A stretch of DNA of 5,847 bases, from the NCBI GenBank assembly GCA_030640905.1, contig DAOWIM010000208.1, forward strand, positions 1 through 5,847. Direction: 5' to 3'. Source of the DNA: a bacterium (GTDB taxonomy: Bacteria; Zixibacteria; MSB-5A5; GN15; FEB-12). Positions 1 to 5,740 of this stretch are shown one piece after another; position 1 is the stretch's first letter; every line of letters starts with the position of its first letter. A program made the position numbers and the translations under genes. The notes below the pieces were generated by a model. It was given only the letters and a program-made list of their open reading frames with translations. It searched no databases and was not told where the DNA came from.

Positions 1-48
1 CGACTCTTTTTCGATAACGATATCAGATTCCTGAGGCAGTTCGGTTAA
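1..48 (+). CDS. pheS: Phenylalanine--tRNA ligase alpha subunit, C-terminal end only (5' part outside window)
   Basis: The first 48 bases read in frame 1 as RLFFDNDIRFLRQFG followed by TAA at 46-48. This is the characteristic C-terminus of PheS, which in many bacteria ends with a similar 'FFENDxRFLxQF' motif, and it sits directly before pheT as expected. PheS carries the class II catalytic core that makes phenylalanyl-adenylate and charges tRNA-Phe, working as an alpha2-beta2 tetramer with PheT in the cytoplasm. Only 15 codons are visible, so nothing can be said about the active site. The stop codon is one base from the pheT start, which points to co-transcription and translational coupling. 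Confidence 0.9.
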   Translation, partial: RLFFDNDIRFLRQFG

Positions 49-49
49 T

Positions 50-2440
50 ATGAATATTTCATATAAATGGCTATGTGAGCTGACCGGTCTGGACTGGTCG
101 CCTGAAGAAATGGCCGATCGCCTGACTCTCTGCGGAACAGCCTGCGAACATATCGAAGCGACTGATCGGTATCTCGACAAGGTCGTAGTCGGCCATGTGA
201 AAGATGTCCTTCCGATTGAGGGCGCTGATAAAATCAGGAAAGCGGTTGTCGATATTGGAGCGGAGACCCTGGAGTTAGTATGTGGCGCTCCCAATGTAGC
301 GGTTGGTCAGAAAGTGCCGGTGGCCTTAATCGGTGCAGAACTGGCCGGTGGGTTCCAGATCAAGAAAGCCAGGATTCGCGGTATTGTCTCAATCGGGATG
401 ATCTGCTCCGAACGAGAGCTGGGCATTTCCGATGATCACGCCGGTATCTGGGTGCTTCCCGATGATGCTCCGGTCGGTGATCTGCTGGCGGACTATCTCG
501 ATTTTCGCGACTTCTGCCTCTCGTTTGAGTTGACCCCCAACCGTGGTGATTCGATGTCAGCTATCGGGATCGCCCGTGATCTGGCAGCGCTCGGTTCAAT
601 CAAACTGCGCCGACCAGAGTGTCCCATCGAAGAGAGCGCCGAAAAAGCTTCCGATCATATCAGTGTATCAATTGATGATCCCGAGGCCTGCCCCCGCTAC
701 GCTGCTCGCGTGATAAAAGGTGTCAAGCAGGGTCCGTCACCGTGGTGGCTTAAGATGAAGCTGCTCACCGCCGGGATTCGTCCAATTTCAAATGTTGTCG
801 ACATAACCAATCTGGTGATGATTGAGACTGGTCAGCCGCTGCATGCCTTTGACCTGAACAGATTCGGGTCGAACGAAGTTGTTGTTCGCCGCGCTGGTGA
901 CAAGGAAAAGTTTACGACCCTTGACGGTCAGGAACACACGCTCACGCCGGAAGTTCTTCTCATTACCAACGGTAAAAAGGCTGTTGCTGCCGGTGGTATC
1001 ATGGGCGGAGAGGATTCTGAGGTCAGTGATGACACTACCGATATCCTCCTGGAAGCAGCGTATTTCAATCCCGGTGTGATTCGTCGTGGCCGAAAACAAC
1101 TCGGTTTTGTTACTGAGTCATCGTCACGTTTTGAAAAAGGCGCTGATCCCAACTGTGTCCCGTACGCCATCAACCGAGCCGCGCATCTGCTCCAGAAGCT
1201 GTGCGGGGGAGAGGTCTTAGGCGGGATTGTTGATTGCTACCCAAATGAGATCAAACCGGCCTCAATCGATTTCCGTCCGTCACGTTGCAACAAAGTTCTC
1301 GGGACAAATTTGTCGGTGGAGAAGATGCGTACCATCCTTACCGACCTTGAGTATGAAGTGACCAACGGCGAAGGCGACACTTTCCAGGTACGAGTTCCGA
1401 CCTATCGAACTGATATCGTCCGGGAGATTGACCTGATCGAGGAAATTGTCCGTATCTACGGTTTTGACAATGTTCCCGATGCGATTTCCAATGTCGGACC
1501 GCTTTATACGCCTATTCGATACCCTGATGTATTCAACGAAGAGCTTGCGACCATATTGACCGGAGTCGGTTTTGACGAGATGCTTAACCACGGTCTGGCC
1601 GACAGCCGCACCGCGCGCCTGCTTAATCCGGATGCGGACCTGTTGAAGATTATCAATCCGATCTCCGAAGAGCTCGACATTATGCGCAACTCGGTTGTCC
1701 ATACCGCCCTTGATGTCGTCAAACTTAATCTGGCGCATCGCAATATGGATATTCGGCTGTTTGAAATTGGTCGCTGCTTTTTCCCACCCGATGCCAAAGA
1801 TAATTGGGTTGAAGAGGATCGTCTGGTTATGGTCGTTTCGGGACATACCGAAAATAGTTGGCGCTCGACCCCTCGACCGCTCGATTTTTACGATCTGAAA
1901 GGTGCCATTGATCAGCTGGCCGGACATTTTGATTGGCCCGCACCCGACTATGTGGCTGCCGACGTTCCGTATTTTGATGACGACATCTCATTTGAAGTCC
2001 GGATCGATTCTCAGAAGGTTGGCGAGATCGGCCAGATCGCAAAGGCGGTTAGCACGAAACTTGGGATCAAGCAGACAATATTCGTTGCGGATCTGTCTCT
2101 TTCTGTGTTAATTGGTATGAGCAATCGGCTGGTTGAATACGAGCCGTTGCCGGTGTACCCTTCTGCTTCTCGTGATATTTCGATGACTCTCGATGAGCAG
2201 GTTCGGACCGGCGATTTGATTGCCAAAGTTAAAAAGACTGCCGGGGAACTGGCCAGATCGGTGCAGATATTTGATCTCTACGCCGGTAAGCAGATTGAGA
2301 AAGGCAAAAAATCGATTGCGGTCTCTATTGTGTACCGCTCTGATGAACGCAGTCTTGAGAGTGCCGAAGTTGATAAACAACAACAAGATGTTACCGATAT
2401 GCTTAAGGATGACTTTAAAGCTGAGATTCGGGACAACTGA
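50..2440 (+). CDS. pheT: Phenylalanine--tRNA ligase beta subunit
   Basis: This 796-residue protein is the beta subunit of phenylalanyl-tRNA synthetase; it helps bind tRNA-Phe and edits mischarged Tyr-tRNA-Phe. Its length matches the bacterial long form (E. coli about 795). Domains in order: an N-terminal segment, then an EMAP-type OB tRNA-binding domain at about 43-148 (with VCGAPN at 78-83 and the SIGMICSERELGISDDH stretch at 114-130); the conserved LTPNRGD at 161-167; B3/B4 editing domain at about 213-385 (QPLHAFDL at 262-269, whose H265 corresponds to a known editing-site histidine, and SSRFEKGADP at 358-367); B5 at about 402-474 (YRTDIVREIDLIEEIVRIYG); a catalytic-like core; and a C-terminal FDX-ACB domain at about 703-795 (YPSASRDISM at 703-712). 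The ATG starts one base after the pheS stop, with only a distant GAGG at 33-36, so coupling to pheS translation is likely. No frameshift or missing domain is seen. Confidence 0.98.
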   Translation: MNISYKWLCELTGLDWSPEEMADRLTLCGTACEHIEATDRYLDKVVVGHVKDVLPIEGADKIRKAVVDIGAETLELVCGAPNVAVGQKVPVALIGAELAGGFQIKKARIRGIVSIGMICSERELGISDDHAGIWVLPDDAPVGDLLADYLDFRDFCLSFELTPNRGDSMSAIGIARDLAALGSIKLRRPECPIEESAEKASDHISVSIDDPEACPRYAARVIKGVKQGPSPWWLKMKLLTAGIRPISNVVDITNLVMIETGQPLHAFDLNRFGSNEVVVRRAGDKEKFTTLDGQEHTLTPEVLLITNGKKAVAAGGIMGGEDSEVSDDTTDILLEAAYFNPGVIRRGRKQLGFVTESSSRFEKGADPNCVPYAINRAAHLLQKLCGGEVLGGIVDCYPNEIKPASIDFRPSRCNKVLGTNLSVEKMRTILTDLEYEVTNGEGDTFQVRVPTYRTDIVREIDLIEEIVRIYGFDNVPDAISNVGPLYTPIRYPDVFNEELATILTGVGFDEMLNHGLADSRTARLLNPDADLLKIINPISEELDIMRNSVVHTALDVVKLNLAHRNMDIRLFEIGRCFFPPDAKDNWVEEDRLVMVVSGHTENSWRSTPRPLDFYDLKGAIDQLAGHFDWPAPDYVAADVPYFDDDISFEVRIDSQKVGEIGQIAKAVSTKLGIKQTIFVADLSLSVLIGMSNRLVEYEPLPVYPSASRDISMTLDEQVRTGDLIAKVKKTAGELARSVQIFDLYAGKQIEKGKKSIAVSIVYRSDERSLESAEVDKQQQDVTDMLKDDFKAEIRDN

Positions 2441-2442
2441 TT

Positions 2443-2685
2443 ATGTCTGATAAACTGGAAGTACTGTCAACCAAGATTGACGAAGTCCTGGGCCGATTGG
2501 AAAAGCTTAAATCGGAAAACACCACTCTGAAAGATCAGGACGCCGACATGAAAGCGGAACTTGTGTCGCTCAAGAAACAATACTCCAGCGTTCTGCTGGA
2601 AAAAGCAGACCAGGCTGATAATTTCCGCGACAAGCTTGTGCTGGTGCTCGACAGGCTCAGCCAGCTTGAGTCGCTCATTGATTGA
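2443..2685 (+). CDS. Small coiled-coil protein, probable ZapB-like cell division factor
   Basis: This is an 80-residue, highly charged protein with no signal peptide or membrane segment. Nearly the whole length looks like a coiled coil: hydrophobic residues recur at heptad spacing (L5, L8, I12, V15, L19, L22, then L29, M36, L40, L43 and later L66, L69, L72, L75) amid Lys, Glu, Asp and Gln. The size (E. coli ZapB is about 81 residues) and the layout resemble ZapB: an N-terminal LEVLSTKIDEVLGRLEKLK helix, a central KxENxxLK motif at 23-30, and a C-terminal RDKLVLVLDRLSQLESL segment. ZapB is a cytoplasmic coiled-coil protein that binds ZapA and stabilises the Z-ring. Having zapA as the next gene supports this. 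It starts two bases after the pheT stop with a weak GGGA at 2430-2433, so it probably belongs to the pheST unit. Low-complexity coiled coils match by chance, so the family call is inference; the gene being real is more secure. Confidence 0.72.
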   Translation: MSDKLEVLSTKIDEVLGRLEKLKSENTTLKDQDADMKAELVSLKKQYSSVLLEKADQADNFRDKLVLVLDRLSQLESLID

Positions 2686-2695
2686 TTGTTTTTGC

Positions 2696-2724
2696 TTGAC
2701 AGTAAACAGGTTTGAAACGATAAA
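2696..2724 (+). promoter_or_regulatory. Candidate sigma-70-type promoter for zapA
   Basis: A perfect TTGACA at 2696-2701 is followed after exactly 17 bases by GATAAA at 2719-2724 (4 of 6 matches to TATAAT). It begins 11 bases after the zapB-like stop, in an AT-rich stretch. Transcription would start near 2731, giving zapA a leader of roughly 55 bases. This would let zapA, and possibly rny, be expressed independently of pheST. It is predicted from consensus only. Confidence 0.55.
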
Positions 2725-2750
2725 GATATTGTAACCAAGCAGGATAGAGT

Positions 2751-2766
2751 GGCGGGTTTGACCGCC
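2751..2766 (+). other. GC-rich hairpin in the zapA leader
   Basis: GGCGG at 2751-2755 pairs with CCGCC at 2762-2766 around a 6-base loop. It lies 20 bases upstream of the zapA start, within the predicted leader. No T-tract follows, so it is not an intrinsic terminator. A role in zapA translation or mRNA stability is possible but unproven, and a 5-bp stem can occur by chance. Confidence 0.35.
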
Positions 2767-2786
2767 GGCGTCCGAATTGATATTTT

Positions 2787-3092
2787 ATGACTACTAGTAG
2801 CGTTGATAACAAGGTCGTCGTCAGAATTTATGACGAGGACTATCCCATTACAGGGGCAGGCGACCCCAAGCATATTTCCAAAATCGCTAATCTTGTTGAC
2901 TCGAGAATGAAAGAGATTGCCGATGGTGGCCGGGTGAAATCGCGAGACAAAGTCGCGATTCTGGCCGCTCTGTCGATAGCATCCGAACTGGTTGAAAGTA
3001 GGGATGCTTTAGACGAAACCGGAGGCAGTGTCGATAATCGCGTCAGTGGTATTATCACGCAGCTTGAAGAGGCGTTAGCCGACCAGTCATAA
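2787..3092 (+). CDS. zapA: Cell division protein ZapA
   Basis: This 101-residue protein matches the ZapA family in size and sequence. A beta-rich N-terminal part (VVVRIYDEDYPITGAGDP, about 10-27) contains the usual 'V.I.g..Y.i.....p' pattern. It is followed by the helix IANLVDSRMKEIA (33-45) and the signature KVAILAALSIASEL (55-68), then a C-terminal helix extending to a VSGIITQLEEAL end. ZapA is a cytoplasmic protein that cross-links FtsZ protofilaments and, where ZapB is present, tethers it to the Z-ring. The ATG at 2787 is the sensible start because the family's first strand begins 9 to 10 residues later, but I see no Shine-Dalgarno site in the 20 bases before it. The upstream neighbour is a ZapB-like gene and the downstream one is rny. 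A 6S RNA gene often follows zapA in other bacteria, but the gap here is too short for one. Confidence 0.93.
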   Translation: MTTSSVDNKVVVRIYDEDYPITGAGDPKHISKIANLVDSRMKEIADGGRVKSRDKVAILAALSIASELVESRDALDETGGSVDNRVSGIITQLEEALADQS

Positions 3093-3100
3093 GTATCCAT

Positions 3101-3124
3101 TCGGGTAGCCGTCGGGTTGCCTGA
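3101..3124 (+). other. 10-bp hairpin between zapA and rny
   Basis: Bases 3101-3110 can pair with 3115-3124 in a 10-bp stem (seven Watson-Crick pairs, three G-T wobbles) closed by the loop GTCG. The arms are also near-perfect tandem direct repeats, TCGGGTAGCC and TCGGGTTGCC, 9 of 10 identical with an 11-base period. The stem starts 8 bases after the zapA stop. A TTTTT run lies at 3140-3144, 15 bases beyond the stem, too far for a canonical intrinsic terminator. It may protect the 3' end of the zapA message or attenuate read-through into rny; both roles are inference. Confidence 0.4.
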
Positions 3125-3162
3125 TCCTTCTATCTCGACTTTTTATATAGTTTCAAACATCT

Positions 3163-3175
3163 CGGACTGTGTCCG
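3163..3175 (+). other. Small hairpin just upstream of the rny ribosome binding site
   Basis: CGGAC at 3163-3167 pairs perfectly with GTCCG at 3171-3175 around the triloop TGT, with a possible extra T-G pair outside (3162 and 3176). The rny Shine-Dalgarno GGAGG begins only 4 bases after the stem. A possible -10 element TATAGT lies at 3146-3151 without a recognisable -35; if it is used, the hairpin would sit close to the 5' end of the rny transcript. A regulatory role is speculative. Confidence 0.3.
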
Positions 3176-3179
3176 GATG

Positions 3180-3184
3180 GGAGG
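3180..3184 (+). promoter_or_regulatory. Shine-Dalgarno site that fixes the rny start
   Basis: GGAGG at 3180-3184 stands 4 bases before the ATG at 3189. The same reading frame is open upstream to a TTG at 3117, which would add 24 residues. That extension contains no family sequence and would put extra residues ahead of the N-terminal membrane anchor, so the ATG at 3189 is the better start. This is the clearest ribosome binding site in the window. Confidence 0.75.
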
Positions 3185-3188
3185 CATT

Positions 3189-4754
3189 ATGAATGACATT
3201 CTTGCATATATCCTCGTCGGAATCGTTGCAGCCGCAGCGGGGTTCACTCTGGCCTGGATTCTGGCGCGTCGAATCGGCACCAGTAGTCTTCAAAAAGCCC
3301 AGGAAGAAGTCAAAAAGATTCTTGCCGAGGCTGAGAAGACAGCAGAGATAAAGAAAAAAGAAGCTGTTCTGGAGGCGCGGGAAGAGTTCCTGAAAGTCAA
3401 GACCGAATTCGACCAGGAAGCTGCCCGTCAGCGGCGTGAACTGGACGATTCTGAGAAGGACCTCGCCGAGAGAAAATCAACGATCCAGAAACGACTCGAA
3501 ATCCTCGATACGCGTGATCGCGAACTGGGGGCTCGGGAGAAAAATCTTCAGGCGCGTGAAAAGGGAATTGAGCTACGAGAACATGAACTTGAGGAAACGA
3601 TCAAGACTCAGAACGAGCAGCTACAAAAAATCGCCCAGATGACGCCGGAAGAAGCCAAGCGACAACTGATGGATAACATGGTCAGCGAAGCCAAGATCGA
3701 TGCCGCTGCTATGATAAAAGAAATCAAGGACAAGGCTGAACGCGAAGCCGACAAAGAAGCACGCGAGATCACGCTTTCGGCCATCTATCGCAGTGCCGCC
3801 GACTACACGTTGGAATCGACAGTTTCGCTTGTTAATCTGCCCAACGATGAGATGAAGGGGCGAATCATTGGCCGCGAGGGTCGCAATATTCGGTCTTTTG
3901 AGACCGCTACCGGCGTTGATGTGATTGTCGATGACACCCCCGAAGCGGTGATCTTGTCGGGGTACGATCCGGTTCGACGGGAAATCGCTCGTTTGTCGTT
4001 GGAGAAACTGATCAGCGATGGCCGGATTCATCCTACGCGCATTGAAGAAGTTGTCGAAAAATCACAGCGCGAGATGGAAGTGATGGTTCGTGAAGCCGGT
4101 GAGCAGGCCTGTTTCGATCTTGGCATTCACGGCCTCCACGCTGATGTCGTCAAGATGATGGGCAAATTGCACTATCGGACCTCTTATGGCCAGAATGTGC
4201 TGGGACACTGCAAGGAAGTTGCCATGCTGTGTGGCTTAATGGCCGCGGAGCTTGAACTCGATGCTCCATTGGCGAAACGTTGTGGCTTGCTTCATGATAT
4301 CGGCAAAGCGATTGACCGCGAAACCGAAGGTACCCACACGCAGATAGGTGCCGATTTCATGCGGCGGTATCATGAGGATGAGGTTGTCATTAACGCCGTG
4401 GAAGCGCATCATGGCGATGTCCCGATGCTTGGTCCGTACCCGGTGCTTGTTCAGGCAGCCGACGCTATTTCCGGGGCGCGTCCGGGAGCACGAAGAGAGC
4501 CGCTGGAGGCGTACATCAAGCGGCTGACACAGCTTGAGGAATTGGCCGACAGTTTCAAAGGTGTCTCCAAGGCCTACGCTATTCAGGCCGGGCGTGAGGT
4601 TCGTGTGATTGTTGAAAATGAGATGGTCGATGATCTCGGTGCTTCGATCCTTGCCGGCGATATTGCCGCAAAGGTTGAAGCCGAAATGCAGTACCCCGGT
4701 CAGATCAAGGTAACGGTGATTAGAGAAGCCCGTTCGACGGAATACGCAAAATAG
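3189..4754 (+). CDS. rny: Ribonuclease Y, membrane-anchored endoribonuclease
   Basis: The product is 521 residues, almost the same as B. subtilis RNase Y (520). It cleaves single-stranded RNA inside transcripts and initiates mRNA decay from the inner face of the membrane. In order: an N-terminal transmembrane helix at about 4-26 followed by basic RR; a long charged coiled coil at about 33-200, rich in Glu, Lys, Arg and Ala; a KH RNA-binding domain with GRIIGREGRNIRSFE at 224-238 (family signature GRIIGREGRNIR); and an HD phosphohydrolase domain with H340 in NVLGHCKEVA, the HD pair H369-D370 in GLLHDIGKA, H407-H408 in EAHHGD, and D425 in AADAISGARPGARRE. All metal-binding motifs are present, so the enzyme should be active. 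The start is set by the GGAGG at 3180. It is followed by a strong terminator. Proximity to a ymdB-type gene echoes B. subtilis, where the two are neighbours and YmdB is reported to interact with RNase Y. Confidence 0.98.
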   Translation: MNDILAYILVGIVAAAAGFTLAWILARRIGTSSLQKAQEEVKKILAEAEKTAEIKKKEAVLEAREEFLKVKTEFDQEAARQRRELDDSEKDLAERKSTIQKRLEILDTRDRELGAREKNLQAREKGIELREHELEETIKTQNEQLQKIAQMTPEEAKRQLMDNMVSEAKIDAAAMIKEIKDKAEREADKEAREITLSAIYRSAADYTLESTVSLVNLPNDEMKGRIIGREGRNIRSFETATGVDVIVDDTPEAVILSGYDPVRREIARLSLEKLISDGRIHPTRIEEVVEKSQREMEVMVREAGEQACFDLGIHGLHADVVKMMGKLHYRTSYGQNVLGHCKEVAMLCGLMAAELELDAPLAKRCGLLHDIGKAIDRETEGTHTQIGADFMRRYHEDEVVINAVEAHHGDVPMLGPYPVLVQAADAISGARPGARREPLEAYIKRLTQLEELADSFKGVSKAYAIQAGREVRVIVENEMVDDLGASILAGDIAAKVEAEMQYPGQIKVTVIREARSTEYAK

Positions 4755-4792
4755 AAGAATTATCGCACGACCCAAGATAGAGATTGATTACT

Positions 4793-4823
4793 AAGCGGAG
4801 TTTTGTTAAACTCCGCTTTTGTT
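4793..4823 (+). terminator. Strong rho-independent terminator after rny
   Basis: Bases 4793-4803 (AAGCGGAGTTT) pair perfectly with 4808-4818 (AAACTCCGCTT) in an 11-bp stem with the loop TGTT, followed by a T-rich tail (TTTTGTT, 4817-4823). It begins 38 bases after the rny stop. It should end the zapA-rny (or pheST-zapB-zapA-rny) transcript and separate it from the ymdB-folD unit. The stem has A-rich sequence on its left side, but the T-tail is clearer on the plus strand. Confidence 0.9.
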
Positions 4824-4833
4824 ATACCATTGC

Positions 4834-4862
4834 AGCCGATATGGATTGGTGGAGCCGATCGG
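4834..4862 (+). repeat. AGCCGAT direct repeats with adjoining CCGATCGG palindrome
   Basis: AGCCGAT occurs at 4834-4840 and again at 4853-4859, 19 bases apart start to start. The second copy runs into the perfect palindrome CCGATCGG at 4855-4862. The pair lies in the 75-base gap between the rny terminator and the ymdB-type gene, where a promoter for the second unit is expected, but I cannot assign convincing -35 and -10 boxes there. It may be an operator or chance. Confidence 0.25.
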
Positions 4863-4898
4863 ATACCCTGCGCATCTTCACCTTAGAAAGATGACTTG

Positions 4899-5720
4899 AT
4901 GTCATTTACAATTCTCTTCGTTGCCGATATCTGCGGACGGGTTGGTCGTCAGGCTGCTGCCCATATGATCAAACCACTGCGGGAAAAGCATTCAGCTGAT
5001 TTTGTTATCGCTAACATCGAAAACGCGGCCGGCGGTTTTGGCGTAACGCCACCTATGTCCCAGAAGGCGTTCAGCTATGGGATCGATGTGCAAACATCGG
5101 GCAACCATATTTGGGATAGACAGGACATTATTGACTATCTCTACGACAAGCCAAAACTCCTGCGCCCCGCCAACTTTCCAATTGGGGCCCCTGGACTAGG
5201 TTCATATGTTCAGCAGGTCGGCGATGTTCGGGTGGCGGTCCTGAATCTGATGGGTCGGACCTACATGAAAGATATCGATTGCCCCTTCAAGGTTGCCGAC
5301 CGCGAACTAAACCAGATTGACCCCGATGTGAACATTGTCTTTGTCGATTTTCATGCTGAGGCGACATCGGAAAAACAGGCTCTGTTCTATTACCTCGATG
5401 GCAAAATATCGGCTATTGTCGGAACCCACACCCACGTCCAGACCGCCGACGAACAGGTCAGTGCGAGGGGGACAGCCTACATCACCGATGCCGGTATGAC
5501 CGGCCCTTTTGATTCGATCATCGGTATGCAGAAGAAACCGGCGCTTGAGAGATTTCTCACCGGGATGCCAAAACGGTTCACCACCGCCAGCGATGATATC
5601 CGAATCTCCGGGGTGATCGTCGATATTGATGCTGCGACCGGCAGAGCCGAACGCATCGAACGATACTGCGAGAAGTTTGATATTCGCGATGCCCAGAGCC
5701 TCAACGAGGAAACCGACTAA
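4899..5720 (+). CDS. ymdB: YmdB-type calcineurin-like metallophosphoesterase (TIGR00282 family)
   Basis: The 273-residue product closely follows B. subtilis YmdB (264 residues), a dinuclear-metal phosphodiesterase reported to hydrolyse 2',3'-cyclic nucleotides in vitro and needed there for biofilm regulation. The expected metal ligands are all visible: D10 (FVADICGRVG), E41-N42 (ENAAGG), N69 with the catalytic-type H70 (GNHIWD), H152 (DFHAEATSEK) and H177/H179 (GTHTHVQTAD). Other family blocks are LLRPANFP at 87-94, LNLMGRTYM at 115-123, GTAYITDAGMTGP at 191-203 and a C-terminal ISGVIVDID. There is no signal peptide, so it is cytoplasmic. I chose the ATG at 4899; a TTG directly before it at 4896 would add one residue. 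Only a weak purine run (AGAAAG, 4885-4890) serves as ribosome binding site. It lies past the rny terminator, so it needs its own promoter or read-through, and is 20 bases from folD. The physiological substrate in this organism is unknown. Confidence 0.95.
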   Translation: MSFTILFVADICGRVGRQAAAHMIKPLREKHSADFVIANIENAAGGFGVTPPMSQKAFSYGIDVQTSGNHIWDRQDIIDYLYDKPKLLRPANFPIGAPGLGSYVQQVGDVRVAVLNLMGRTYMKDIDCPFKVADRELNQIDPDVNIVFVDFHAEATSEKQALFYYLDGKISAIVGTHTHVQTADEQVSARGTAYITDAGMTGPFDSIIGMQKKPALERFLTGMPKRFTTASDDIRISGVIVDIDAATGRAERIERYCEKFDIRDAQSLNEETD

Positions 5721-5735
5721 GCTAAAGGATAGCTT
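5719..5735 (+). promoter_or_regulatory. Hairpin displaying the folD Shine-Dalgarno in its loop
   Basis: AAGCTA at 5719-5724 pairs perfectly with TAGCTT at 5730-5735, leaving AAGGA (5725-5729) as a 5-base loop. That loop is the only Shine-Dalgarno-like sequence before folD, 11 bases from its ATG. The left arm includes the last two bases of the ymdB stop TAA, so ribosomes terminating there would open the stem. This geometry suits translational coupling of the two genes, but that is inference from sequence. Confidence 0.4.
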
Positions 5736-5740
5736 CAAGT

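Noticed and set aside
1280..1927. 215-codon open frame on the minus strand inside pheT
   Set aside because: It lies wholly antisense to an intact, well-conserved pheT, and its translation has no recognisable domain; it is a codon-bias shadow.
2764..2769. GCCGGC palindrome in the zapA leader
   Set aside because: A six-base palindrome in moderately GC-rich DNA is expected by chance and matches no known operator.
3101..3144. Intrinsic terminator after zapA
   Set aside because: The hairpin is real on paper, but the T run begins 15 bases after the stem, so the canonical geometry is missing.
3117..3151. Sigma-70 promoter for rny using TTGCCT and TATAGT
   Set aside because: The spacer would be 23 bases, outside the workable range; only the -10-like box is plausible, so no promoter was annotated.
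3117..3188. Upstream TTG start adding 24 residues to RNase Y
   Set aside because: The extension is not family-like, displaces the N-terminal membrane helix, and lacks a ribosome binding site, while the ATG at 3189 has GGAGG.
3093..3188. 6S RNA gene after zapA
   Set aside because: The gap is only 96 bases, about half of a typical 6S RNA, and does not show the long double-stranded arms with a central bubble.
4236..4775. 179-codon open frame on the minus strand over the end of rny
   Set aside because: It is antisense to the conserved HD domain of RNase Y and its translation shows no family motif.
5307..5738. 143-codon open frame on the minus strand over ymdB
   Set aside because: It is a shadow of the metallophosphoesterase gene with no supporting motif or context.
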